Origin: Gentiana macrophylla
Lineage: Eukaryota > Streptophyta > Magnoliopsida > Gentianales > Gentianaceae
Length of the DNA stretch: 64,000 nt
Assembly: GCA_026214975.1 (NCBI GenBank)
Contig: JAOBSW010000889.1
Coordinates: 1-64,000 of the forward strand
Reading direction: 5' to 3'
Shown here: positions 35,150 through 46,467 of the stretch, in pieces
Layout of the letters: each line of letters starts with the position of its first letter
How positions within the stretch are numbered: the stretch's first letter is position 1
Notes under the pieces: model-generated
The model's database searches: none
Told to the model about the DNA's origin: nothing
What the model saw: only the letters and a program-made list of their open reading frames with translations
Made by a program: the position numbers and the translations under genes

Positions 35150-35493
35150 TAGGGGAACGCCGAGTACGACGGCCGGGCACGCTTTTTCAAGTTTTTATTA
35201 TTTTAATTGCGTACTAATAAGGATACGATTACTTAATCCGCTTGATCCGGAAATTCGTGTAATTAGCAATTAGATTTCCGCCATTTATCTAGGGATTATG
35301 ACGGGATTTCAGAGTTTTCATTGGATCCGCGATTAGTGTCGGGAGAGGAGGCGCGGGAACCGTGACGGACGCTGATGCGACGATATGCACGCCGAAAGAG
35401 ACGAAACGAGTGAAGAAGAAGATAGAACGAAAAAGGAAAAAGATGAGACGAAACGAGTGAAGAAAAAGATAGAACGAAAAAAAGTAAAAAGAG

Positions 35494-35605
35494 GGGTGCA
35501 ACACGAGGACTTCCCTGTGGGGTCACCCATCCTAGTACTACTCGCCAAGCACGCTTAACTTCGGAGTTCATGGGATCCGTGCATTAGTGTCGGTATGATC
35601 GCACC
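35494..35605 (-). rRNA. 5S rRNA: 5S rRNA gene, copy 43 (first of right array)
   Basis: 112 nt. Block 1 TTCCCTGTGGGGTC; two bases lost before block 2 (ACTACTCGCC); block 3 TTCATGGG; block 4 GTGTCGGTATG. Confidence 0.95.
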
Positions 35606-36005
35606 TGCAAGAGGATGCGTTTATGTATTTGAGCATTGAGAGGCCACCACCACGGGCGTAGGGAACGCCGAGTACGACGGCCGGGCACGCTTTTCAAGTT
35701 TTTATTATTTTAATTGGCGCACTCAATAAGGATACGATTACGAATCCGCTTGATCCGAAATTCGTGTAATTAGCAATTAGATTTCCGCCATTTATCTAGG
35801 GATTATGATGGGATTCGAGTTTTCATTGGATCCGCGATTAGTGTCGGGAGAGGAGGCGCGTGGGGAACCGCGACGGACGCTGATGCGACGATATGCACGC
35901 GAAAGAGACGTAAACGAGTGAAGAAGAAGATAGGAACGAAAAAAAGGAAAAAGATGAGACGAAACGAGTGAAGAAAAAGATAGAACGAAAAAAAGTAAAA
36001 AAGAG

Positions 36006-36118
36006 GGGTGCAACACGAGGACTTCCTGTGGGGTCACCCATCCTAGTACTACTCTCGCCAAGCACGCTTAACTCGGAGTTCGATGGGATCCGTGCATTAG
36101 TGTCGGTATGATCGCACC
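36006..36118 (-). rRNA. 5S rRNA: 5S rRNA gene, copy 44
   Basis: 113 nt. One T lost inside box A (TTAACTCGGAG for TTAACTTCGGAG); block 4 GTGTCGGTATG. Confidence 0.94.
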
Positions 36119-36521
36119 GCAAGAGGATGCGTTTATGTATTTGAGCATTGAGAGGCCACCCACCACGGGCTTAGGAACGCCGAGTACGACGGCCGGGCAC
36201 GCTTTTTCAAGTTTTTATTATTTTAATTGCGCACTAATAAGGATACGATTATTTAATCCGCTTGATCCGGAAATTCGTGTAATTAGCAATTAGATTTCCG
36301 CCATTTTATCTAGGGATTATGATGGGATTCGTAGTTTTCATTGGATCCGCGCGATTAGTGTCGGGAGAGGAGGCGCGTGGGAACCGACGGACGCTGATGC
36401 GACGATATGCACGCCGAAAGAGACGTAAACGAGTGGAAGAAGAAGATAGGAACGAAAAAAAGGAAAAAGATGAGACTAAAACGAGTGAAGAAAAAGATAG
36501 AACGAAAAAAAGTAAAAAGAG

Positions 36522-36634
36522 GGGTGCAACACGAGGACTTCCCAGGGGTCACCCATCCTAGTACTACTCTCGCCAAGCACGCTTAACTCGGAGTTCATGG
36601 GATCCGTGCATTAGTGTCGGGTATGATCGCACCC
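36522..36634 (-). rRNA. 5S rRNA: 5S rRNA gene, copy 45
   Basis: 113 nt. Block 1 TTCCCAGGGGTC; TTAACTCGGAG as in copy 44; block 3 TTCATGGG; block 4 GTGTCGGGTATG. Confidence 0.94.
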
Positions 36635-37034
36635 GCAAGAGGATGCGTCTATGTATTTGAGCATTGAGAGGCCACCCACCACGGGCGTAGGGAACGCCGA
36701 GTACGACGGCCGGGCACGTTTTTTCAAGTTTTTATTATTTTAATTGGCGCATCAATAAGGATACGATTATTAATCCGCTTGATCCGAAATTCGTGTAATT
36801 AGCAATTAGATTTCCGCCATTTATCTAGGGATTATGATGGGATTCAGAGTTTTCATTGATCCGCGATTAGTGTCGGGAGAGGAGGCGCGTGGGAACCGTG
36901 ACGGACGCTGATGCGACGATATGCACGCGAAAGAGACGTAAACGAGTGAAGAAGAAGATAGGAACGAAAAAGGAAAAAGATGAGATTTAAAACGAGTGAA
37001 GAAAAAGATAGAACGAAAAAAAGTAAAAAAGAGG

Positions 37035-37152
37035 GGGTGCAACACGAGGACTTCCCATGGGGTCACCCATCCTAGTACTACTCTCGCCCAAGCACGCTTA
37101 ACTTCGGAGTTCTGATGGGATCCGGTGCATTAGTGCTGGTATGATCGCACCC
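37035..37152 (-). rRNA. 5S rRNA: 5S rRNA gene, copy 46 (long form, near consensus)
   Basis: 118 nt. Blocks 2, 3 (with CCGGTG) and 4 (GTGCTGGTATG) are consensus; block 1 is TTCCCATGGGGTC, one substitution. One of the three best candidates for a functional gene. Confidence 0.98.
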
Positions 37153-37551
37153 GCTAAGAGGATGCTCTATGTATTTGAGCATTGAGAGGCCACCACCACG
37201 GCTTAGGGAACGCCGAGTACGACGGCCGGGCACGCTTTTTCAAGTTTTTATTATTTTAATTGCGCACTAATAAGGATACGATTATTAATCCGCTTGATCC
37301 GGAAATTCGTGTAATTAGCAATTAGATTTCCGCCATTTATCTAGGGATTATGATGGGATTCGTAGTTTTCATTGGATCCGCGATTAGTGCCGGAGAGAGA
37401 GGCGCGTGGGAACCCGACGGACGCTGATGCGACGATATGCACGCCGAAAAGAGACGTAAACGAGTGAAGAAGAAGATAGGAACGAAAAAGGAAAAAGATG
37501 AGACGTAAAACGAGTGAAGAAAAAGATAGAACGAAAAAAAGTAAAAAAGAG

Positions 37552-37666
37552 GGGTGCAACACGAGGACTTCCTGTGGGGTCACCCATCCTAGTACTACTC
37601 TCGCCAAGCACGCTTAACTTCGGAGTTCGATGGGATCCGTGCATTAGTGTCGGTATGATCGCACCC
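37552..37666 (-). rRNA. 5S rRNA: 5S rRNA gene, copy 47
   Basis: 115 nt. Common short form; block 4 GTGTCGGTATG. Confidence 0.95.
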
Positions 37667-38064
37667 GCTAAGAGGATGCTTTATGTATTTGAGCATTGAG
37701 AGGCCACCCACCACGGGCGTAGGGAACGCCGAGTACGACGGCCGGGCACGTTTTTCAAGTTTTTATTATTTTAATTGCGCACTAATAAGGATACGATTAT
37801 TTAATCCGCTTGATCCGGAAATTCGTGTAATTAGCAATTAGATTTCCGCGCCATTTATCTAGGGATTATGATGGGATTCGTAGTTTTTCATGGATCCGCG
37901 ATTAGTGTCGGAGAGGAGGCGCGTGGGAACCGTGACGGACGCTGATGCGACGATATGCACGCGAAAGAGACGTAAACGAGTGAAGAAGAAGATAGAACGA
38001 AAAAGGAAAAAGATGAGACGAAACGAGTGAAGAAAAAGATAGAACGAAAAAAAGTAAAAAAGAG

Positions 38065-38178
38065 GGGTGCAACACGAGGACTTCCTGTGGGGTCACCCAT
38101 CCTAGTACTACTCTCGCCAAGCACGCTTAACTTCGGAGTTCATGGGATCCGTGCATTAGTGTTGGTATGATCGCACCC
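38065..38178 (-). rRNA. 5S rRNA: 5S rRNA gene, copy 48
   Basis: 114 nt. Block 3 TTCATGGG; block 4 GTGTTGGTATG. Confidence 0.95.
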
Positions 38179-38585
38179 GCAAGAGGATGCGCTCTTATGT
38201 ATTTGAGCATTGAGAGGCCACCACCACGGGCGTAGGGAACGCCGAGTACGACGGCCGGGCACGCTTTTTCAAGTTTTTATTATTTTAATTGCGCATCAAT
38301 AAGGATACGATTATTTAATCCGCTTGATCCGGAAATTCGTGTAATTAGCAATTAGATTTCCGCCATTTATCTAGGGATTATGATGGGATTCGAGTTTTCA
38401 TTGATCCGCGCGATTAGTGTCGGGGAGGAGGAGGCGCGTGGGAACCCGCCGGACGCTGATGCGACGATATGCACGCGAAAGAGAGACGAAACGAGTGAAG
38501 AAGAAGATAGGAACGAAAAAAGGAAAAAGATGAGACGAAACGAGTGAAGAAAAAAAGATAGAACGAAAAAAAGTAAAAAAAAGAG

Positions 38586-38699
38586 GGGTGCAACACGAGG
38601 ACTTCCTGTGGGGTCACCCATCCTAGTACTACTACTCGCCAAGCACGCTTAACTTCGGAGTTCGATGGGATCCGTGCATTAGTGTGGTATGATCGCACC
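38586..38699 (-). rRNA. 5S rRNA: 5S rRNA gene, copy 49
   Basis: 114 nt. TACTACTACTCGCC before block 2; block 4 GTGTGGTATG; 5' end GCACCTG. Confidence 0.95.
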
Positions 38700-39101
38700 T
38701 GCTAAGAGGATGCGTTCTATGTATTTGAGCATTGAGAGGCCACCACCACGGGGCAGGGAACGCCGAGCACGACGGCCGGGCACGCTTTTTCAAGTTTTTA
38801 TTATTTTAATTGCGCACTAATAAGGATACGATTACTTAATCCGCTTGATCCGGAAATTCGTGTAATTAGCAATTAGATTTCCGCCATTTATCTAGGGATT
38901 ATGATGGGATTCGAGTTTTCATTGGATCCGCGATTAGTGTCGGAGAGAGGAGGCGCGTGGGAACCGTGACGGACGCTGATGCGACGATATGCACGCCGAA
39001 AGAGACGTAAACGAGTGAAGAAGAAGATAGGAACGAAAAAGGAAAAAGATGAGACGTAAAACGAGTGAAGAAAAAGATAGAACGAAAAAAAGTAAAAAGA
39101 G

Positions 39102-39213
39102 GGGTGCAACACGAGGACTTCCTGTGGGGTCACCCATCCTAGTACTACTCTCGCCAAGCACGCTTAACTTCGGAGTTCGATGGGATCCGTGCATTAGTGT
39201 TGTATGATCGCAC
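39102..39213 (-). rRNA. 5S rRNA: 5S rRNA gene, copy 50
   Basis: 112 nt. Block 4 GTGTTGTATG; 5' end GCACTG. Confidence 0.95.
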
Positions 39214-39619
39214 TGCAAGAGGATGCGTTTATGTATTTGAGCATTGAGAGGCCACCCACCACGGGCTTAGGGAACGCCGAGTACGACGGCCGGGCACGCT
39301 TTTCAAGTTTTTATTATTTTAATTGCGCACTAATAAGGATACGATTATTTAATCCGCTTGATCCGAAATTCGTGTAATTAGCAATTAGATTTCCGCTTTC
39401 ATTTATCTAGGGATTATGATGGGATTCGTAGTTTTCATTGGATCCGCGATTAGTGCCGGGAGAGGAGGCGCGTGGGAACCGTGACGGACGCTGATGCGAC
39501 GATATGCACGCGAAAGAGACGTAAACGAGTGGAAGAAGAAGATAGGAACGAAAAAGGAAAAAGATGAGACGAAACGAGTGAAGAAAAAGATAGGAACGAA
39601 AAAAAAGTAAAAAAGAGGG

Positions 39620-39735
39620 GGGTGCAACACGAGGACTTCCCCAGGGGTCACCCATCCTAGTACTACTCTCGCCCAAGCACGCTTAGCTTCGGAGTTCGAT
39701 GGGATCCGTGCATTAGTGTCGGTATGATCGCACCC
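39620..39735 (-). rRNA. 5S rRNA: 5S rRNA gene, copy 51 (long-form block 2)
   Basis: 116 nt. Keeps GCCCAAG; block 1 TTCCCCAGGGGTC; a substitution in box A (GCTTAGCTTCGG); block 4 GTGTCGGTATG. Confidence 0.96.
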
Positions 39736-40137
39736 GCTAAGAGGATGCGTTTCTATGTATTTGAGCATTGAGAGGCCACCGACCACGGGCTTAGGGAACG
39801 CCGAGTACGACGGCCGGGCACGCTTTTTCAAGTTTTTATTATTTTAATTTGCGCACTAATAAGGATACGATTATTTAATCCGCTTGATCCGGAAATTCGT
39901 GTAATTAGCAATTAGATTTGCCATTTATCTAGGGATTATGATGGGATTCGAGTTTTCATTGGATCCGCGATTAGTGCCGGGAGAGGAGGCGCGTGGGAAC
40001 CGTGACGGACGCTGATGCGACGATATGCACGCGAAAGAGACGTAAACGAGTGGAAGAAGAAGATAGGAACGAAAAAGGAAAAAGATGAGACGAAAAACGA
40101 GTGAAGAAAAAGATAGAACGAAAAAAAGTAAAAAGAG

Positions 40138-40252
40138 GGGTGCAACACGAGGACTTCTGTGGGGTCACCCATCCTAGTACTACTCTCGCCAAGCACGCTT
40201 AACTTCGGAGTTCGATGGGATCCGTGCATTAGTGTCGGGTATGATCGCACCC
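40138..40252 (-). rRNA. 5S rRNA: 5S rRNA gene, copy 52
   Basis: 115 nt. Block 1 TTCTGTGGGGTC; block 4 GTGTCGGGTATG. Confidence 0.95.
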
Positions 40253-40654
40253 GCAAGAGGATGCGCTTTATGTATTTGAGCATTGAGAGGCCACCACCAC
40301 GGGCGTAGGGAACGCCGAGTACGACGGCCGGGCACGCTTTTCAAGTTTTTATTATTTTAATTGCGCACTCAATAAGGATACGATTATTTAATCCGCTTGA
40401 TCCGGAAATTCGTGTAATTAGCAATTAGATTTCCGCCATTTATCTAGGGATTATGATGGGATTCGTAGTTTTCATTGGATCCCGCGATTAGTGCCGGGAG
40501 AGAGGCGCGTGGGAACCGTGACGGACGCTGATGCGACGATATGCACGCCGAAAGAGACGTAAACGAGTGGAAGAAGAAGATAGGAACGAAAAAAGGAAAA
40601 AGATGAGACTAAAACGAGTGAAGAAAAAGATAGAACGAAAAAAAGTAAAAAGAG

Positions 40655-40769
40655 GGGTGCAACACGAGGACTTCCTGTGGGGTCACCCATCCTAGTACTA
40701 CTCTCGCCAAGCACGCTTAACTCGAGAGTTCGATGGGATCCGTGCATTAGTGTCGGTATGATCGCACCC
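40655..40769 (-). rRNA. 5S rRNA: 5S rRNA gene, copy 53
   Basis: 115 nt. Altered at box A (TTAACTCGAGAGTTCGATGG); block 4 GTGTCGGTATG. Confidence 0.94.
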
Positions 40770-41174
40770 GCAAGAGGATGCGTTTATGTATTTGAGCATT
40801 GAGAGGCCACCACCACGGGGCGCAGGGAACGCCGAGTACGACGGCCGGGCACGCTTTTCAAGTTTTTATTATTTTAATTGCGCACTAATAAGGATACGAT
40901 TATTAATCCGCTTGATCCGGAAATTCGTGTAATTAGCAATTAGATTTCCGCTTTCATTTATCTAGGGATTATGATGGGATTCGAGTTTTCATTGGATCCG
41001 CGATTAGTGCTGGGGGAGAGGAGGCGCGTGGGAACCGTGACGGACGCTGATGCGACGATATGCACGCGAAAGAGACGTAAACGAGTGGAAGAAGAAGATA
41101 GGAACGAAAAAGGAAAAAGATGAGACGAAAAACGAGTGAAGAAAAAGATAGAACGAAAAAAAGTAAAAAAGAGG

Positions 41175-41287
41175 GGGTGCAACACGAGGACTTCCTGTGG
41201 GGTCACCCATCCTAGTACTACTCTCGCCAAGCACGCTTAACTTCGGAGTTCATGGGATCCGTGCATTAGTGTGGTATGATCGCACCC
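41175..41287 (-). rRNA. 5S rRNA: 5S rRNA gene, copy 54
   Basis: 113 nt. Block 3 TTCATGGG; block 4 GTGTGGTATG. Confidence 0.95.
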
Positions 41288-41691
41288 GCAAGAGGATGCG
41301 CTTTATGTATTTGAGCATTGAGAGGCCACCACCACGGGCTTAGGGAACGCCGAGTACGACGGCCGGGCACGCTTTTTCAAGTTTTTATTATTTTAATTGC
41401 GCATCAATAAGGATACGATTATTAATCCGCTTGATCCGGAAATTCGTGTAATTAGCAATTAGATTTCCGCCATTTATCTAGGGATTATGATGGGATTCAG
41501 AGTTTTCATTGGATCCCGCGATTAGTGTCGGGAGAGGAGGCGCGTGGGAACCGTGACGGACGCTGATGCGACGATATGCACGCCGAAAGAGACGTAAAAC
41601 GAGTGAAGAAGAAGATAGGAACGAAAAAGGAAAAAGATGAGACGTAAAACGAGTGAAGAAAAAGATAGGAACGAAAAAAAGTAAAAAGAGG

Positions 41692-41805
41692 GGGTGCAAC
41701 ACGAGGACTTCCTGTGGGGTCACCCATCCTAGTACTACTCTCGCCAAGCACGCTTAACTTCGGAGTTCGATGGGATCCGTGCATTAGTGTGGGTATGATC
41801 GCACC
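41692..41805 (-). rRNA. 5S rRNA: 5S rRNA gene, copy 55
   Basis: 114 nt. Block 4 GTGTGGGTATG; otherwise common short form. Confidence 0.95.
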
Positions 41806-42206
41806 GCAAGAGGATGCGTTTTATGTATTTGAGCATTGAGAGGCCACCACCACGGGCGAGGGAACGCCGAGTACGACGGCCGGGCACGCTTTTTCAAGTT
41901 TTTATTATTTTAATTGCGCATCAATAAGGATACGATTATTAATCCGCTTGATCCGGAAATTCGTGTAATTAGCAATTAGATTTCCGCCATTTATCTAGGG
42001 ATTATGATGGGATTCAGAGTTTTCATTGGATCCGCGATTAGTGTCGGGGAGAGGAGGCGCGTGGGAACCGCATGACGGACGCTGATGCGACGATATGCAC
42101 GCGAAAGAGACGTAAACGTGAAGAAGAAGATAGGAACGAAAAAGGAAAAAGATGAGACTTAAAACGAGTGAAGAAAAAGATAGAACGAAAAAAAGTAAAA
42201 AAAGAG

Positions 42207-42320
42207 GGGTGCAACACGAGGACTTCCTGTGGGGTCACCCATCCTAGTACTACTCTCGCCAAGCACGCTTAACTTCGGAGTTCACGGGATCCGTGCATTA
42301 GTGTTGGTATGATCGCACCC
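42207..42320 (-). rRNA. 5S rRNA: 5S rRNA gene, copy 56
   Basis: 114 nt. Block 3 TTCACGGG; block 4 GTGTTGGTATG. Confidence 0.95.
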
Positions 42321-42618
42321 GCTAAGAGGATGCGTTTTATGTATTTGAGCATTGAGAGGCCACCACCACGGGCGTAGGGAACGCCGAGTACGACGGCCGG
42401 GCACGCTTTTTCAAGTTTTTATTATTTTAATTGCGCACTAATAAGGATACGACATTAATCCGCTTGATCCGGAAATTCGTGTAATTAGCAATTAGATTTC
42501 CGCCATTTATCTAGGGATTATGATGGGATTCAGAGTTTTCATTGATCCGCGATTAGTGTCGGGAGAGGAGGCGCGTGGGAACCGTGACGGACGCTGATGC
42601 GACGATATGCACGCGAAA

Positions 42619-42718
42619 GAGACGTAAACGAGTGAAGAAGAAGATAGGAACGAAAAAGGAAAAAGATGAGACGTAAAACGAGTGAAGAAAAAGATAGAAC
42701 GAAAAAAAGTAAAAAAGA
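42619..42718 (-). repeat. 49-bp tandem duplication in the spacer downstream of copy 57 (representative)
   Basis: Two adjacent copies, 42619-42667 and 42668-42718, both start GAGACGTAAA and both contain ACGAGTGAAGAA, GATAG, GAACGAAAAA and a second A-run. The same pair is present in every unit of both arrays. On the rRNA strand it makes two successive T-rich blocks, the nearer of which acts as the terminator. Confidence 0.8.
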
Positions 42719-42721
42719 GGG
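42702..42721 (-). terminator. Pol III terminator downstream of copy 57 (representative of all units)
   Basis: On the minus strand the gene end CACCCC is followed by CTC, a run of six T (42716-42711) and a run of seven T (42708-42702). Runs of four or more T on the coding strand terminate RNA polymerase III. Equivalent paired runs follow nearly every copy; they are shortened after copies 17, 28 and 32. Confidence 0.85.
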
Positions 42722-42839
42722 GGGTGCAACACGAGGACTTCCCAGGGGGTCACCCATCCTAGTACTACTCTCGCCCAAGCACGCTTAACTTCGGAGTTCT
42801 GATGGGATCCGGTGCATTAGTGCTGGTATGATCGCACCC
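42722..42839 (-). rRNA. 5S rRNA: 5S rRNA gene, copy 57 (consensus long form)
   Basis: 118 nt and consensus in all four blocks, so I use it as the reference. 5S rRNA is part of the large ribosomal subunit and is transcribed by RNA polymerase III with TFIIIA. On the minus strand it starts GGGTGCGATCATACC and ends GTTGCACCC, so the two ends can pair to form helix I. Box A AGTTAAGCGTGCTTGG and box C GGATGGGTGACC are intact. It lies in a spacer background indistinguishable from neighbouring short-form copies. Confidence 0.99.
42748..42790 (-). promoter_or_regulatory. Internal control region of copy 57 (boxes A and C)
   Basis: Box A AGTTAAGCGTGCTTGG at 42775-42790 and box C GGATGGGTGACC at 42748-42759 on the minus strand; these are the TFIIIA-binding elements of eukaryotic 5S genes. 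In most other copies box A loses one G (GCTTGGC). Confidence 0.9.
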
Positions 42840-42866
42840 GCTAAGAGGATGCGTTTCTATGTATTT
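42840..42866 (-). promoter_or_regulatory. Upstream promoter of copy 57 (representative)
   Basis: Minus strand upstream of the gene: C at -1, GC at -13/-12 and an A/T-rich TATA-like box AATACATAG at about -26 to -18. Plant 5S genes characteristically have a TATA-like box near -28, GC near -12 and C at -1. In other units a variable stretch (CGTTTCTTATG, CGTTTATG, CTTTATG on the plus strand) changes the box position by up to five bases. Confidence 0.75.
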
Positions 42867-43246
42867 GAGCATTGAGAGGCCACCACCACGGGCGTAGGGA
42901 ACGCCGAGTACGACGGCCGGGCACGCTTTTTCAAGTTTTTATTATTTTAATTGCGCACTAATAAGGATACGATTATTTAATCCGCTTGATCCGGAAATTC
43001 GTGTAATTAGCAATTAGATTTCCGCCATTTATCTAGGGATTATGATGGGATTCAGAGTTTTCATTGGATCCGCGATTAGTGCCGGGAGAGGAGGCGCGTG
43101 GGAACCGTGACGGACGCTGATGCGACGATATGCACGCCGAAAGAGACGTAAACGAGTGGAAGAAGAAGATAGAACGAAAAAGGAAAAAGATGAGACGAAA
43201 ACGAGTGAAGAAAAAGATAGGAACGAAAAAAAAGTAAAAAAGAGGG

Positions 43247-43362
43247 GGGTGCAACACGAGGACTTCCCAGGGGGTCACCCATCCTAGTACTACTCTCGCC
43301 CAAGCACGCTTAACTTCGGAGTTCTGATGGGATCCGTGCATTAGTGTCGGTATGATCGCACC
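43247..43362 (-). rRNA. 5S rRNA: 5S rRNA gene, copy 58 (long form)
   Basis: 116 nt. Blocks 1 and 2 consensus and TTCTGATGGG kept; CCGTG for CCGGTG; block 4 GTGTCGGTATG. Confidence 0.97.
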
Positions 43363-43772
43363 GCTAAGAGGATGCGTTTCTTATGTATTTGAGCATTGAG
43401 AGGCCACCACCACGGGCGTAGGGAACGCCGAGTACGACGGCCGGGCACGCTTTTTCAAGTTTTTATTATTTTAATTGCGCACTCAATAAGGATACGATTA
43501 CTTAATCCGCTTGATCCGGAAATTCGTGTAATTAGCAATTAGATTTCCGCTTTATTTATCTAGGGATTATGATGGGATTCAGAGTTTTCATTGGATCCGC
43601 GATTAGTGTCGGGAGAGGAGGCGCGTGGGAACCGTGACGGACGCTGATGCGACGATATGCACGCGAAAGAGACGTAAACGAGTGAAGAAGAAGATAGGAA
43701 CGAAAAAGGAAAAAGATGAGACGAAAACGAGTGAAGAAAAAGATAGGAACGAAAAAAAAGTAAAAAAGAGGG

Positions 43773-43886
43773 GGGTGCAACACGAGGACTTCCTGTGGGG
43801 TCACCCATCCTAGTACTACTCTCGCCAAGCACGCTTAACTTCGGAGTTCATGGGATCCGTGCATTAGTGTCGGGTATGATCGCACC
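43773..43886 (-). rRNA. 5S rRNA: 5S rRNA gene, copy 59
   Basis: 114 nt. Block 3 TTCATGGG; block 4 GTGTCGGGTATG. Confidence 0.95.
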
Positions 43887-44289
43887 GCAAGAGGATGCTC
43901 TATGTATTTGAGCATTGAGAGGCCACCCACCACGGGCTTAGGGAACGCCGAGTACGACGGCCGGGCACGCTTTTTCAAGTTTTTATTATTTTAATTGCGC
44001 ACTCAATAAGGATACGATTATTTAATCCGCTTGATCCGGAAATTCGTGTAATTAGCAATTAGATTTCCGCCATTTATCTAGGGATTATGATGGGATTCGT
44101 AGTTTTCATTGGATCCGCGATTAGTGTCGGGAGAGGAGGCGCGTGGGAACCGTGACGGACGCTGATGCGACGATATGCACGCGAAAGAGACGTAAACGAG
44201 TGAAGAAGAAGATAGGAACGAAAAAAGGAAAAAGATGAGATTTAAAACGAGTGAAGAAAAAGATAGAACGAAAAAAAAAGTAAAAAGAG

Positions 44290-44403
44290 GGGTGCAACAC
44301 GAGGACTTTCCTGTGGGGTCACCCATCCTAGTACTACTCGCCAAGCACGCTTAACTTCGGAGTTCATGGGATCCGTGCATTAGTGTCGGGTATGATCGCA
44401 CCC
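44290..44403 (-). rRNA. 5S rRNA: 5S rRNA gene, copy 60
   Basis: 114 nt. GACTTTCCTGTGGGG at block 1; ACTACTCGCC before block 2; block 3 TTCATGGG. Its spacer has the altered ACGACGCCCGGCGC stretch (44474-44487). Confidence 0.95.
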
Positions 44404-44802
44404 GCTAAGAGGATGCTTTTATGTATTTGAGCATTGAGAGGCCACCACCACGGGCGTAGGGAACGCCGAGTACGACGCCCGGCGCTTTTTTCAAGTTTTT
44501 ATTATTTTAATTGCGCACTCAATAAGGATACGACGATTTAATCCGCTTGATCCGGAAATTCGTGTAATTAGCAATTAGATTTCCGCCATTTATCTAGGGA
44601 TTATGATGGGATTCGAGTTTTCATTGGATCCGCGATTAGTGTCGGGAGAGGAGGCGCGTGGGAACCGCACGGACGCTGATGCGACGATATGCACGCCGAA
44701 AGAGACGTAAACGAGTGAAGAAGAAGATAGGAACGAAAAAGGAAAAAGATGAGACGTAAAACGAGTGAAGAAAAAGATAGAACGAAAAAAAGTAAAAAAG
44801 AG

Positions 44803-44917
44803 GGGTGCAACACGAGGACTTCCTGTGGGGTCACCCATCCTAGTACTACTCTCGCCAAGCACGCTTAACTTCGGAGTTCGATGGGATCCGTGCATTAGTG
44901 TCGGTATGATCGCACCC
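44803..44917 (-). rRNA. 5S rRNA: 5S rRNA gene, copy 61
   Basis: 115 nt. Common short form; block 4 GTGTCGGTATG. Its upstream spacer (44961-45070) carries the rare GAACGTCGAG haplotype. Confidence 0.95.
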
Positions 44918-45320
44918 GCTAAGAGGATGCGTTTTATGTATTTGAGCATTGAGAGGCCACCGACCACGGGGCGAGGGAACGTCGAGTACGACGGCCGGGC
45001 ACGTTTTTCAAGTTTTTATTATTTTAATTGCGTACTCAATAAGGATACGATTATGAATCCGTTTGATCCGGAAATTCGGTGTAATTAGCAATTAGATTTC
45101 CGCCATTTATCTAGGGATTATGATGGGATTCGAGTTTTCATTGGATCCGCGATTAGTGTCGGGAGAGGAGGCGCGTGGGAACCGCACGGACGTTGATGCG
45201 ACGATATGCACGCGAAAGAGACGTAAACGAGTGAAGAAGAAGATAGGAACGAAAAAAGGAAAAAAGATGAGACGAAAACGAGTGAAGAAAAAGATAGGAA
45301 CGAAAAAAAAGTAAAAAGAG

Positions 45321-45436
45321 GGGTGCAACACGAGGACTTCCTGTGGGGTCACCCATCCTAGTACTACTCTCGCCAAGCACGCTTAACTTCGGAGTTCGAT
45401 GGGATCCGTGCATTAGTGTCGGGTATGATCGCACCC
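45321..45436 (-). rRNA. 5S rRNA: 5S rRNA gene, copy 62
   Basis: 116 nt. Common short form; block 4 GTGTCGGGTATG. GTTGATG-type spacer. Confidence 0.95.
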
Positions 45437-45835
45437 GCAAGAGGATGCGTTTTATGTATTTGAGCATTGAGAGGCCACCACCACGGGCGTAGGAACGCCG
45501 AGTACGACGGCCGGGCACGCTTTTTCAAGTTTTTATTATTTTAATTGGCGCACTCAATAAGGATACGATTATTAATCCGCTTGATCCGGAAATTCGTGTA
45601 ATTAGCAATTAGATTTTGCCATTTATCTAGGGATTATGATGGGATTCAGAGTTTTCATTGATCCCGCGATTAGTGTCGGGAGAGGAGGCGCGTGGGAACC
45701 GTGACGGACGCTGATGCGACGATATGCACGCGAAAGAGACGAAAACGAGTGAAGAAGAAGATAGGAACGAAAAAAGGAAAAAGATGAGACTAAAACGAGT
45801 GAAGAAAAAGATAGAACGAAAAAAAGTAAAAAGAG

Positions 45836-45945
45836 GGGTGCAACACGAGGACTTCCTGGGGTCACCCATCCTAGTACTACTCGCCAAGCACGCTTAACTT
45901 CGGAGTTCGATGGGATCCGTGCATTAGTGTCGGTATGATCGCACC
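45836..45945 (-). rRNA. 5S rRNA: 5S rRNA gene, copy 63 (shortest)
   Basis: 110 nt, the shortest copy. Block 1 TTCCTGGGGTC; ACTACTCGCC before block 2; block 4 GTGTCGGTATG; 5' end GCACCTG. Confidence 0.93.
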
Positions 45946-46353
45946 TGCTAAGAGGATGCGTTTATGTATTTGAGCATTGAGAGGCCACCACCACCACGGG
46001 CGTAGGGAACGCCGAGTACGACGGCCGGGCACGCTTTTTCAAGTTTTTATTATTTTAATGGCGCACTAATAAGGATACGATTACTTAATCCGCTTGATCC
46101 GGAAATTCGTGTAATTAGCAATTAGATTTCCGCCATTTATCTAGGGATTATGATGGGATTCAGAGTTTTCATTGGATCCGCGCGATTAGTGTCGGGAGAG
46201 AGGCGCGTGGGAACCGACGGACGCTGATGCGACGATATGCACGCCGAAAGAGACGTAAACGAACGAGAAGAAGAAGAAGATAGGAACGAAAAAGGAAAAA
46301 GATGAGACGAAACGAGTGAAGAAAAAGATAGAACGAAAAAAAGTAAAAAAGAG

Positions 46354-46467
46354 GGGTGCAACACGAGGACTTCCTGTGGGGTCACCCATCCTAGTACTAC
46401 TCTCGCCAAGCACGCTTAACTTCGGAGTTCGATGGGATCCGTGCATTAGTGTCGGTATGATCGCACC
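46354..46467 (-). rRNA. 5S rRNA: 5S rRNA gene, copy 64
   Basis: 114 nt. Common short form; block 4 GTGTCGGTATG. Confidence 0.95.
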
